Below are positions 8,371-15,774 of a stretch of 64,000 nucleotides of DNA, piece after piece. The first letter of the stretch is position 1, and every line of letters starts with the position of its first letter. The notes under the pieces are model-generated. The model searched no databases, was not told the DNA's origin, and worked only from the letters and a program-made list of their open reading frames with translations. Location: assembly GCA_937872465.1 (NCBI GenBank), contig CALMSR010000069.1, positions 57,356 through 121,355 on the forward strand, written 5' to 3'. Origin of the DNA: an uncultured Paracoccaceae bacterium (GTDB lineage Bacteria > Pseudomonadota > Alphaproteobacteria > Rhodobacterales > Rhodobacteraceae). Made by a program: the position numbers and the translations under genes.

Positions 8371-8715
8371 TCACTTTATCGAGATGCGGGTGGGGCCGCC
8401 GCCCGAGCCGGCGGGCTCGATGTCGTTGCGCACGGCGAAGGCGCTAAACCCCATGCTCCGCAGCCAGCGTTCCAGCCGGTCGAGGCTGGTCCATTCGCGC
8501 CTGAGACCCCGGGCGCTCTCGATCTGCGCCCATTGCCCGTCGACGAACAGATAGGCGGTCCAGGTGTTCGGGTTGCGCGAGGCATCCGCGAACCCGCCCG
8601 CCTCCACGTTCCGCTCGGTCCGGATGGCGACGGGAATGTCGTTGATCCGGTATTGCGCCCGGAGCTTCTCTATATCGCTCTGGCGGATCGTCGCCGTCGG
8701 TTGCAGATTGGTCAT
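8371..8715 (-). CDS. Conserved-looking small protein of unknown function
   Basis: 114 residues, not recognised. It has no signal peptide or membrane segment. The middle is aromatic-rich (NTWTAYLFVDGQWAQIESARG) followed by a basic helix with LERWLRSMGF, which gives a plausible compact alpha/beta fold. The ATG at 8715 is chosen; a GTG six codons upstream is an alternative, and neither has a strong ribosome site. It converges on the dehydrogenase gene and diverges from the C45-type gene, with a perfect palindrome between the two starts. Real-gene status rests on protein-like composition and on this divergent arrangement. Confidence 0.55.
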   Translation of the reverse strand: MTNLQPTATIRQSDIEKLRAQYRINDIPVAIRTERNVEAGGFADASRNPNTWTAYLFVDGQWAQIESARGLRREWTSLDRLERWLRSMGFSAFAVRNDIEPAGSGGGPTRISIK

Positions 8716-8758
8716 GGCGATGCCGCTTGACACGGGGGAGCCGGTGAAGCAACGTCAA

Positions 8759-8775
8759 CACTATGATCCATAGTG
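8759..8775. promoter_or_regulatory. Perfect 7-bp inverted repeat, operator-like
   Basis: CACTATG-ATC-CATAGTG is a perfect palindrome (7-bp arms, 3-bp spacer) lying between two divergent genes, 43 bases from the minus-strand start and 8 bases from the first possible plus-strand start. It is AT-rich against its surroundings. The arrangement suggests a dimeric repressor site covering both promoters. No regulator gene is adjacent except the PuuR-like gene 1.1 kb away. Confidence 0.5.
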
Positions 8776-8782
8776 TAGCGCG

Positions 8783-9880
8783 ATGTCATCCCTCCCCGGA
8801 TTGTTCGACCCAAGCAGGGTACATGGACTGCGAGAGATGACCAGCCTGTCCTTCCGTTTTCTCGATGAAGACGCGCCCGGTGCGGCGTGGCGGGAGATCG
8901 TCGGCCATGGCTGGCCCGGCTGGCGCGAATGGTTCACGGCCCGGAATGGCGAAGATGGTCCGAACGCAAGGGCCTGCCGCCGGGCGATCCGGCGGCACCT
9001 GCCCGGGTTCGAGCGACTGCTGGACGACCTCGTCGAGAAGGCCGGCGGCGACGAGCTGTTGGCGCGGTTCCTCACCTTCTGGACGCCGCCGCGCTACCTG
9101 GTGAACTGCACGCAACTCGCGCTGTCGGACGCGGAAGGGCCGCTGCTCATCCGTAACTACGACCTCGATCCCGGGCTGAACGAATCGACCATGTTCCGGT
9201 CCGGCTGGCTCGGCCGGCAGGTGGTCGGCATGGTCGAGGCGCTGGCGGGGCTGTCGGACGGGATGAACGCCCATGGACTTGCCGCCTCGCTGACCTTCGG
9301 CGGCCGGGTGGCGGGCGGGCGCGGGTTCGGCATCCCGCTGGTCATCCGCTACCTGCTGCAATTCTGCCGCGACACCCAGGACGCGCTGAGCGTGCTGCGC
9401 GATCTGCCCATCCACATGTCCTACAACGTCACCCTGATCGACCCCGGTGGCGAAGTCGCGACGGTGATGCTCTCGCCCGACCGCCCGCCGATCGTCAGTC
9501 GCCAGCCCTGGGCGACCAACCACCAGCTCGGGGTCGAGTGGCCGCACCACGGGCGCATGACGCGCACCCTCGAACGGGCGGAGACGCTGGATCACCTGCT
9601 CGCCCGCAAGGTTCCCCACGAGCATGAGCTGAAGAGGCTGTTCCTCACCGCACCGCTCTTCTCGCCCCGCTATTCGCGCGGCTTCGGCACCGTCTTCACG
9701 ACGCTCTACCGCCCCGCCGACCGTCGCGTGGAGATCGGATGGAGCGACGGCACCTTCGTCGGCTGGGACCTCGTCGCCCCGCCGCCCGCCCCCGTCCATG
9801 TGACCTATTCCGCCAGCGGCTCCAGGGTTCGGGCGGCCGAACGGGCCGCGCCGGCGTCAGCGGGTCAGTCGGCATCCTGA
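8783..9880 (+). CDS. C45-family autoproteolytic acyltransferase/hydrolase (Ntn hydrolase)
   Basis: 365 residues. The segment LVNCTQLALSDAEGPLLIRNYDLDP is the hallmark of the acyl-CoA:6-aminopenicillanic-acid acyltransferase (peptidase C45) group, in which self-cleavage exposes the cysteine of NCTQ as N-terminal nucleophile. Downstream GLSDGMNAHGLAASLTFGG and MSYNVTLID also fit the family. Members hydrolyse or transfer acyl groups on amides; the substrate here is unknown. Two starts are possible: 8783 (used) and 8837 (MTSLSFRFLDED), which may match relatives better; neither has a clear Shine-Dalgarno. There is no secretion signal. It sits between the arginine genes and the GABA transaminase, so an N-acylated amine or amino acid is a reasonable guess. 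Confidence 0.75.
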   Translation: MSSLPGLFDPSRVHGLREMTSLSFRFLDEDAPGAAWREIVGHGWPGWREWFTARNGEDGPNARACRRAIRRHLPGFERLLDDLVEKAGGDELLARFLTFWTPPRYLVNCTQLALSDAEGPLLIRNYDLDPGLNESTMFRSGWLGRQVVGMVEALAGLSDGMNAHGLAASLTFGGRVAGGRGFGIPLVIRYLLQFCRDTQDALSVLRDLPIHMSYNVTLIDPGGEVATVMLSPDRPPIVSRQPWATNHQLGVEWPHHGRMTRTLERAETLDHLLARKVPHEHELKRLFLTAPLFSPRYSRGFGTVFTTLYRPADRRVEIGWSDGTFVGWDLVAPPPAPVHVTYSASGSRVRAAERAAPASAGQSAS

Positions 9881-9910
9881 CATGCGCTTGGTCCGCGCGA
9901 CGGCGCCGGG

Positions 9911-10507
9911 CTAGAGATAGGGCGGCGTGCAGGCCGAGATCACGGTGGCGGGCCGATCAGACAGGTTGCGGAACCGGTGCGGCACCGAGGAGGAGAAGAG
10001 ATAGCTGTCGCCGGCCTTCAGGACCTTCGCCTGCGCGCCGACCGTCACCTCGATCTCGCCCGCGACGACGATGCCGCCCTCGGAGCCGAAATGTTCCAGC
10101 ATGACATGGCCGGTGTCGGCGCCGGGGTCGTAGGTCTCGTGCAGGATCTGCAGGTTGTGGCGCTTCGCATCGCCGACCTGGCGGAGCGCCACCTTGCCGC
10201 CCGAGGGGCGCTTGTGGCTGAAGAGCAGCGAGGTCAGGTCCCGGGTTTCGGTGGGCGAAAAGAAGACCTGGTCCGAGGCGGGGCTGTCGGGCTCGAAGAA
10301 CTCCGACATGCTGATTCCGAGGCCGCCCAATATCTTGCGCAGCGACGAGACCGAAGGGCTGCTCCGGTTGGTCTCGATCATCGAGATCAGGCCATGGGGC
10401 ACCTGCGCGAGATCGGCGAGCCGCCGCTGCGAAAGCCCGACATGGCTGCGAAGGGCCCTGAGCCGCTCGCCCACGTCGAAATCCGGATCCGAAGCCAAAT
10501 CTTCCAT
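9911..10507 (-). CDS. XRE-family transcriptional regulator with C-terminal cupin (PuuR-like)
   Basis: 198 residues. An XRE helix-turn-helix spans about residues 12-66 (LRALRSHVGLSQRRLADLAQVP, then MIETNRSSPS), and a small cupin barrel occupies about 110-195 (MLEHFGSEGGIVVAGEIEV, SVPHRFRN). This is the layout of PuuR, which represses putrescine/GABA catabolism in E. coli and senses a small ligand through its cupin. The ATG at 10507 is preferred because the helix-turn-helix begins soon after; upstream codons read into the intergenic promoter. It diverges from the transaminase gene 108 bases away and very probably controls it. Confidence 0.85.
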   Translation of the reverse strand: MEDLASDPDFDVGERLRALRSHVGLSQRRLADLAQVPHGLISMIETNRSSPSVSSLRKILGGLGISMSEFFEPDSPASDQVFFSPTETRDLTSLLFSHKRPSGGKVALRQVGDAKRHNLQILHETYDPGADTGHVMLEHFGSEGGIVVAGEIEVTVGAQAKVLKAGDSYLFSSSVPHRFRNLSDRPATVISACTPPYL

Positions 10508-10545
10508 GGCGCCACGGTAGCAACGGCGGTTTGCCTGCACAATAT

Positions 10546-10567
10546 TCAAAATCCCATTGCTCAAAAT
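10546..10567. promoter_or_regulatory. Direct TCAAAAT repeats in the regulator/transaminase intergenic region
   Basis: TCAAAAT occurs at 10546-10552 and again at 10561-10567, 15 bases start to start, in the only AT-rich stretch between the divergent PuuR-like regulator and the transaminase. The second copy lies 48 bases upstream of the transaminase ATG. This is a plausible operator or overlapping promoter region; the assignment rests on position and repetition only. Confidence 0.35.
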
Positions 10568-10614
10568 ACTGGGCGCTGATACCTGCTGGGCGCATATCGA
10601 ATCGGGAGGCCGAA

Positions 10615-11913
10615 ATGTCACGTTCCGAGGATCTGGTTCGCCGCAAGGACCGGGCGGTCGCCCGGGGTGTCGCGACCCGCGCCGTCACCGTGAGCCGGGC
10701 GAGGAATGCCGAACTCTGGGACGAGGACGGACGCCGCTTCATCGACTTCGCGGCCGGGATCGCCGTCAACAACACCGGCCATCGGCATCCGAAGGTCATG
10801 GCCGCGGTGGCGAAACAGGCCGAGGCCTTCACCCATTCCTGCTTCCACGTCGCGCCCTACGAGGGCTACGTGCGGCTGGCCGAGCGCCTGAACGCCGCCA
10901 CGCCCGGCGACTTCCCCAAGAAGACCATGCTGGCTACGACCGGCGCCGAGGCGGTGGAGAACGCCGTCAAGATGGCCCGCGCCTTCACCGGGAGGTCCGG
11001 GGTCATCGCCTTCTCCGGTGCCTTCCACGGGCGGACGCTGATGGGCATGGCCCTCTGCGGCAAGGTTGCGCCCTACAAGAAGGGATTCGGCGCCATGCCG
11101 CCGGAGATCCACCACGCGCCCTTCCCGCACGAGTTCCACGGCGTGACGAGCGAGGCCGCCTTGGAGGAATTGCGCCGCCTGCTGCGCAGTTCCATCGATC
11201 CCGACCGGGTCGCGGCGATGATCGTCGAGCCGGTGCAGGGCGAAGGCGGCTTTTATCCGGCGCCCGCCGCCTTCCTGCAGGAACTGCGCAGGATCGCGGA
11301 CGAGCACGGCATGGTGCTGATCGCCGACGAGGTGCAGGCTGGGATCGGGCGGACGGGCAGGCTCTTCGCCTTCGAGCATGCCGGTGTCGCCGCCGATCTG
11401 GTCTGCATGGCCAAGGGTCTCGGCGGCGGCTTTCCGCTTTCCGCCGTTACCGGCCGCGCCGAGATCGTCGATGCGCCCGGCGTCGGCGGGCTCGGCGGGA
11501 CCTATGCCGGCAACCCGATGTCCGTCGCGGCCGCCAACGCGGTGCTCGACGTGATCGCGGAAGAGGATCTCTGCGCCCGTGCGACCGGCATCGGCCGGAC
11601 GATACGGGAGCGGCTGACCGCGCTGGCCGCGACACCGGAGGGATCGGGCATCGGCGAGGTTCGCGGCCAGGGGGCCATGGTGGCCTTCGAACTGGTGTCG
11701 GACCGGACGACGCGCACGCCCGACGCATCGCTCTGCAGCGCCATAGTGGCCGAGGCCGAGGCGCGCGGGCTGATCCTTCTGGCTTGCGGCGTCTACGGCA
11801 ATGTCGTTCGCCTGCTGCCGCCGCTCACGATCGAAACCGAGGTGCTGGACGAGGGATTGGGCGTCATCGAGGCCGCCGTCGCCGCCGCCGCCCGGCAACT
11901 CCAAGCCGCCTGA
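10615..11913 (+). CDS. gabT: 4-aminobutyrate (or 5-aminovalerate) transaminase
   Basis: 432-residue class-III PLP aminotransferase. Key elements are GAEAVENAVKMAR, the AFHGRTLMGMAL cofactor loop, VEPVQGEGG, ADEVQAGIGRTG and the PLP lysine Lys267 in CMAKGLGGG. GabT/DavT enzymes transfer the omega-amino group of GABA or 5-aminovalerate to 2-oxoglutarate, giving succinate or glutarate semialdehyde. The ATG at 10615 has GGGAGG upstream, which decides against the longer frame. It could consume the GABA made by the arginine operon. The next gene, a glutaryl-CoA dehydrogenase 10 bases on, suggests that 5-aminovalerate from lysine may be a second or real substrate. Confidence 0.88.
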   Translation: MSRSEDLVRRKDRAVARGVATRAVTVSRARNAELWDEDGRRFIDFAAGIAVNNTGHRHPKVMAAVAKQAEAFTHSCFHVAPYEGYVRLAERLNAATPGDFPKKTMLATTGAEAVENAVKMARAFTGRSGVIAFSGAFHGRTLMGMALCGKVAPYKKGFGAMPPEIHHAPFPHEFHGVTSEAALEELRRLLRSSIDPDRVAAMIVEPVQGEGGFYPAPAAFLQELRRIADEHGMVLIADEVQAGIGRTGRLFAFEHAGVAADLVCMAKGLGGGFPLSAVTGRAEIVDAPGVGGLGGTYAGNPMSVAAANAVLDVIAEEDLCARATGIGRTIRERLTALAATPEGSGIGEVRGQGAMVAFELVSDRTTRTPDASLCSAIVAEAEARGLILLACGVYGNVVRLLPPLTIETEVLDEGLGVIEAAVAAAARQLQAA

Positions 11914-11923
11914 GGAGGCACGG

Positions 11924-13138
11924 ATGCCCAAGGATCTCGACCCCCGAAGCAGACCCGATCTCGGACCCTTCGCCTGGGACGATCCCCTGCGCCTGGAGGG
12001 GCAGCTCTCCGAAGACGAGCGCATGCTGCGCGACGCGGCCCGCGCCTATGCCGAGGACAAGCTGGCACCCCGCGTGCGCGGCGCCTTCCGCGACGAGGTC
12101 ACCGAGCCGGAGATCTTCCGCGAGATGGGTGGCATGGGCCTTCTGGGCGTCACCATCCCGGAGGCCTACGGCGGGCTCGGCGGCAGCTATGTCGCCTATG
12201 GGCTGGTCGCCCGGGAGATCGAGCGCGTCGACAGCGGCTATCGCTCCATGATGAGCGTGCAGAGCTCGCTGGTGATGTATCCGATCTATGCCTATGGCAG
12301 CGAGGCACAGCGCGAGAAATATCTGCCCCGGCTCGCCAGCGGCGAGTGGATCGGCTGCTTCGGCCTGACGGAGGCGGATGCCGGCTCGGACCCCGGGAGC
12401 ATGAAGACGCGGGCGGAGCGGATCGAAGGCGGCTACCGGCTGACCGGCTCGAAGATGTGGATCTCGAACGCGCCGATCGCCGATGTCTTCGTCGTCTGGG
12501 CGAAATCCGAGGCGCATGGCGGCAGGATCCGCGGCTTCGTCCTGGAAAGGGGCATGGAGGGCCTGTCGGCGCCGAAGATCGGCGGCAAGCTCTCGCTCCG
12601 GACCTCGATCACCGGCGAGATCGTCATGGACGGCGTCGAGGTGGGCGAGGAGGCGCTCCTGCCCGATGCGGAGGGGCTGAAGGGACCCTTCGGCTGCCTC
12701 AACCGGGCGCGCTACGGCATCAGCTGGGGCGTGATGGGCGCGGCGGAGGCCTGCTGGCACGCGGCCCGGAGCTACGGGCTCGACCGCAGGCAGTTCGGGC
12801 GACCGCTCGCGCAGACGCAGCTCTACCAGAAGAAGCTGACGGACATGCAGACCGAGATCGCGCTCGGCCTGCAGGCGTCCTTGCAGGTCGGGCGGCTGAT
12901 GGATGCGGGCCGGGCGGCGCCGGAGATGATCAGCCTGGTGAAGCGCAACAATTGCGGCAAGGCCCTCGACGTGGCCCGCGCCGCGCGCGACATGCTCGGC
13001 GGCAACGGCATCTCCGAGGAATTTCCGGTCTTCCGGCACATGGTGAACCTGGAGTCGGTGAATACCTACGAGGGCACCCACGACATCCACGCGCTGATCC
13101 TCGGCCGGGCGCAGACCGGGCTGCAGGCGTTCTTCTGA
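11924..13138 (+). CDS. gcdH: Glutaryl-CoA dehydrogenase
   Basis: 404-residue acyl-CoA dehydrogenase. The catalytic base is Glu383 in NTYEGTHDIHALILGRA, the C-terminal signature of glutaryl-CoA dehydrogenases, which oxidise and decarboxylate glutaryl-CoA to crotonyl-CoA using FAD and electron-transfer flavoprotein. Other family segments are GCFGLTEADAGSDP, GSKMWISNAP and DRRQFGRPLA. The start follows GAGGAGG, with 10 bases separating it from the transaminase stop, so both form one operon. Neither a CoA transferase for glutarate nor a semialdehyde dehydrogenase is next to it. The match to this subfamily is better than to butyryl- or isovaleryl-CoA dehydrogenases. Confidence 0.85.
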   Translation: MPKDLDPRSRPDLGPFAWDDPLRLEGQLSEDERMLRDAARAYAEDKLAPRVRGAFRDEVTEPEIFREMGGMGLLGVTIPEAYGGLGGSYVAYGLVAREIERVDSGYRSMMSVQSSLVMYPIYAYGSEAQREKYLPRLASGEWIGCFGLTEADAGSDPGSMKTRAERIEGGYRLTGSKMWISNAPIADVFVVWAKSEAHGGRIRGFVLERGMEGLSAPKIGGKLSLRTSITGEIVMDGVEVGEEALLPDAEGLKGPFGCLNRARYGISWGVMGAAEACWHAARSYGLDRRQFGRPLAQTQLYQKKLTDMQTEIALGLQASLQVGRLMDAGRAAPEMISLVKRNNCGKALDVARAARDMLGGNGISEEFPVFRHMVNLESVNTYEGTHDIHALILGRAQTGLQAFF

Positions 13139-13243
13139 CAGGTCCCGTCGCGAGGCAATGCACCGGAAGCGAGCGCCGTGTTGCGCAGCGGCCGGGATCG
13201 GATAGCTTCGTGGGCAGCGAGCGCGGCGGTCGGGATGCTCCGC

Positions 13244-13336
13244 GCCGACGCGGTCGTGAAGGTCGGCGGCCACATGCCCTTCGCCTTCAACATGGCGAAG
13301 GCCGTGGCCTTCGACCCCGGGACGGAGAAACGGATC
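13244..13336 (+). pseudogene. Possible remnant of an ABC-transporter ATPase C-terminus (TOBE-like)
   Basis: In the 253-base gap after glutaryl-CoA dehydrogenase one frame reads AVVKVGGHMPFAFNMAKAVA followed by FDPGTEKRI. This resembles the end of the TOBE domain of sugar/glycerol-phosphate importer ATPases, where a phrase like FDMxKAxLFDPxTexRI is common. No ATPase core, Walker motifs or start are attached, and the frame then runs on without further resemblance. It is best read as a decayed gene end, with chance resemblance possible. Confidence 0.3.
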
Positions 13337-13391
13337 GGCCGAGCCGGCGGGCCGGAATGCGCCGGGCGGCCGGACAGCTGGGAGAGCTTCC

Positions 13392-13880
13392 ATGCATCTC
13401 GAGGGATCCTGCCATTGCGGCGCGGTGCGCTTCAGCCTGGAGTCGCGCCATCCCGTGCCGTTCAACCTCTGCTACTGCTCGATCTGCCGCAAGACCGCCG
13501 GGGCGGGCGGCTATGCCATCAACATCGGCGGCGAGACTGACACGCTCGTGGTCGAAGGCGAGGAGAATATCCGCAGTTACAATGCCTTGCTGCACGACCC
13601 CGACACGGGCGCGGACTCCCGCAGCCTCGGAGAGCGCAAGTTCTGCGGCCTCTGCGGCTCGGCCCTCTGGGTCTGGGACCCGCGCTGGCCGGAGCTGGTG
13701 CACCCGCACGCCTCGGCCATCGACACCGAGCTGCCGGTGCCGCCCGAGCGCACGCATCTGATGCTCGGCAGCAGGGCGAACTGGGCGGAGCCCTGCCTCG
13801 GCCCGAAGGACAAGACCTTCGACGCCTATCCCAGCGAAAGCATTGCCGCCTGGCACGAGCGGCTGGGGATGGAGCGGTAG
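13392..13880 (+). CDS. CENP-V/GFA-domain zinc protein
   Basis: 162 residues. It carries the zinc-binding cysteines of the GFA (glutathione-dependent formaldehyde-activating) family: CHC (residues 7-9), CYCSIC (27-32) and CGLCG with the following tryptophan (ALWVWD). Despite the family name, most single-domain members have no proven formaldehyde activity, so no reaction is assigned. The ATG at 13392 begins MHLEGSCHCG, the usual start for the family. It stands alone, followed by 610 bases without a gene. Confidence 0.8.
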   Translation: MHLEGSCHCGAVRFSLESRHPVPFNLCYCSICRKTAGAGGYAINIGGETDTLVVEGEENIRSYNALLHDPDTGADSRSLGERKFCGLCGSALWVWDPRWPELVHPHASAIDTELPVPPERTHLMLGSRANWAEPCLGPKDKTFDAYPSESIAAWHERLGMER

Positions 13881-14490
13881 GCGGCAGGCGGTTCGAGTCG
13901 GGCCGACCGACCGCCGGTGCGATGCCTTCGACCGGGTTCCGATCCGGGGTTTCCGGGCGAATCGTCGGGGTTCGGCGAAGTCGGCGCAAAGCCCTGAAAC
14001 GGCGACGTTTTCCGGGGCCGGAATCCGGCTGGAAAGCGGCTGGAAACAGGCTTGCCATTTTTTCGGGTTTCGGAAGGCGACTATTCTTCTGACAAAGCAT
14101 GGTCTGATACCAGCGGCGCTTCCGTTTGACCGATCCTGAGGCTGACTCTCGGGACAGGGAAAAGGCCGCGCTCCGCGCGGCCCGCGCCGCATGTCCCCGG
14201 ACCGGAGAGGCGAGGCGCCGGTGGCGCGTCGCCCGGTCCGGTCGCCCGGAGGCGCAAGCCGCAGGGCGAGGGCGGTGCAGCCTCACCTTCGGTCGAGGAT
14301 CGGGACGGGTCGGCCCTGGACGGCGTGCGAAGCGCGCCGGCCCCCGGCAGGGCCGGCGCGGCCCGATCGCCACGGGTCGATCGGGCTGGGGACACCCGGG
14401 CCGCGGGATTAGGGTCGACCGCCAGGGCCGCTGGTATTGCAGGCTTGCCTTCTCAGTCAAATGGCCGCCTTGGAAAGCGCGGGGCGACGC
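13881..14490. other. Gene-free stretch with GC-rich hairpins
   Basis: No convincing gene was found in these 610 bases; the open frames here are chance products of high GC content. Two perfect inverted repeats are visible: GGCCGCGC-TCC-GCGCGGCC at 14164-14182 and an 11-bp stem at 14333-14360. A short AT-richer patch near 14050-14110 (TTTTTTCGGG, then CTGACAAAGCATGG) could hold a promoter but nothing obvious follows it. Confidence 0.5.
14333..14360. terminator. 11-bp GC-rich inverted repeat, terminator-like
   Basis: CGCGCCGGCCC (14333-14343) pairs perfectly with GGGCCGGCGCG (14350-14360) over a 6-base loop. It lies between the end of the GFA gene and the end of the minus-strand cytosine-deaminase-like gene, so it could stop transcription from both sides. 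There is no T-tract on either strand, which leaves a structural or repeat role open. Confidence 0.4.
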
Positions 14491-15774
14491 TCAGGCGGAT
14501 CCCTTGAACCGTCGGTCGCAGGTCTGCGGGCGGTCCGGCAGGGTGAGGCGCATCGGGTTCGCGGCGCGTTCGGCCACGACCCGGCCCCTGGAGACCACGA
14601 GCCGCCGGGTGGCGCGGAGGCGCAGCGCCTCGACGGGGTCGGAGGCCTCCAGCACCACGAGGCTCGCGAGCGCGCCCTGGCGCAACCCGTAGTCGGGCAG
14701 GCCGAGGATCGCGGCGTTGACTTCCGTCACCATGTCGAAGCAGGCGCGCATCTCGGCGGGGCTGGTCATCTGCGCCACGTGCAGGCCCATGTGGGCGACG
14801 TCGAGCATGTCGGCGGTGCCGAGCGAATACCAGGGGTCGAGCACGCAGTCCTGGCCCCAGCCGACGCGGATGCCGGCGGCGCGCATCTCGGGAACGCGGG
14901 TCAGGCCGCGGCGCTTGGGATAGCTGTCGTGGCGACCCTGGATGGTGATGTTGATGAGGGGATTGGGGATGGCAGCGACCCCGGCCTCGGCGATCAGCGG
15001 CAGGAGCTTCGAGACGTAGTAATTGTCCATGGAATGCATGGAGGTGAGGTGCGAGCCGGCGACGCGGCCCTGCAGGCCGAGGCGCCGGGTCTCGAAGGCG
15101 AGCTGTTCGATGTGGCGCGATTCGGGGTCGTCGGTCTCGTCGCAATGGAGATCGACCGGCAGGCCGCGTTGGGCGGCGATCTCGCAGAGCTCGGTCACGG
15201 AGGCGCGGCCCTCGGCCATGGTGCGCTCGAAATGCGGGATGCCGCCGACCACGTCGACGCCGAGATCGAGCGCGCGCAGCGTGTTCGCCCGCGCCGTGGG
15301 GTCGCGATAGAAGCCGTCCTGCGGGAAGGCCACGAGCTGGAGGTCCAGATAGGGCTTCACCCGCTCGCGCACCTCGATGAGCGCCCGCACCCCGAGCAGC
15401 CGGTCGTCGCAGGTGTCCACGTGGCTGCGGATCGCGAGCAGGCCCATGGAGACCGCCCAGTCGCAGTAGGCGAGCGCGCGCTCGACCACCGCGTCATGGG
15501 TCATCTCGGCCTTGAGCTCGCCCCAGAGCGCGATGCCTTCGAGCAGGGTGCCGGAGGCGTTGATGCGCGGGAGGCCGTAGGAGAGCGTGGCGTCCATGTG
15601 GAAATGCGGATCGACGAAGGGTGGCGCGACGAGGCAGCCGGCGAGGTCGATGCTGCGGCCGGCCTCGGCCTCGATGCGCGGGGCGATCCCGGCGATGCGG
15701 TCGCCCGCGATGGCGATGTCGGCGCGGCTGCCGTCGGGCAGGATGCCGCCGGTCAGGAGCAGGTCGAGGCTCAT
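14491..15774 (-). CDS. codA: Cytosine-deaminase-like amidohydrolase
   Basis: 427 residues of the metal-dependent amidohydrolase superfamily, close to CodA. Metal-ligand motifs are PHFHMD near residues 56-61, the histidine of VDLHCDET and of SHLTSMHSM, and the aspartate of GWGQDCVLDPW. CodA-type enzymes deaminate cytosine (or related amino-pyrimidines, isoguanine or creatinine-like rings). The last four bases of the gene's upstream neighbour, a BMP-type permease gene, overlap its ATG region (15771-15774), so it is co-expressed with a complete nucleobase/nucleoside importer. This context supports a nucleobase substrate delivered by the transporter. Confidence 0.8.
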   Translation of the reverse strand: MSLDLLLTGGILPDGSRADIAIAGDRIAGIAPRIEAEAGRSIDLAGCLVAPPFVDPHFHMDATLSYGLPRINASGTLLEGIALWGELKAEMTHDAVVERALAYCDWAVSMGLLAIRSHVDTCDDRLLGVRALIEVRERVKPYLDLQLVAFPQDGFYRDPTARANTLRALDLGVDVVGGIPHFERTMAEGRASVTELCEIAAQRGLPVDLHCDETDDPESRHIEQLAFETRRLGLQGRVAGSHLTSMHSMDNYYVSKLLPLIAEAGVAAIPNPLINITIQGRHDSYPKRRGLTRVPEMRAAGIRVGWGQDCVLDPWYSLGTADMLDVAHMGLHVAQMTSPAEMRACFDMVTEVNAAILGLPDYGLRQGALASLVVLEASDPVEALRLRATRRLVVSRGRVVAERAANPMRLTLPDRPQTCDRRFKGSA

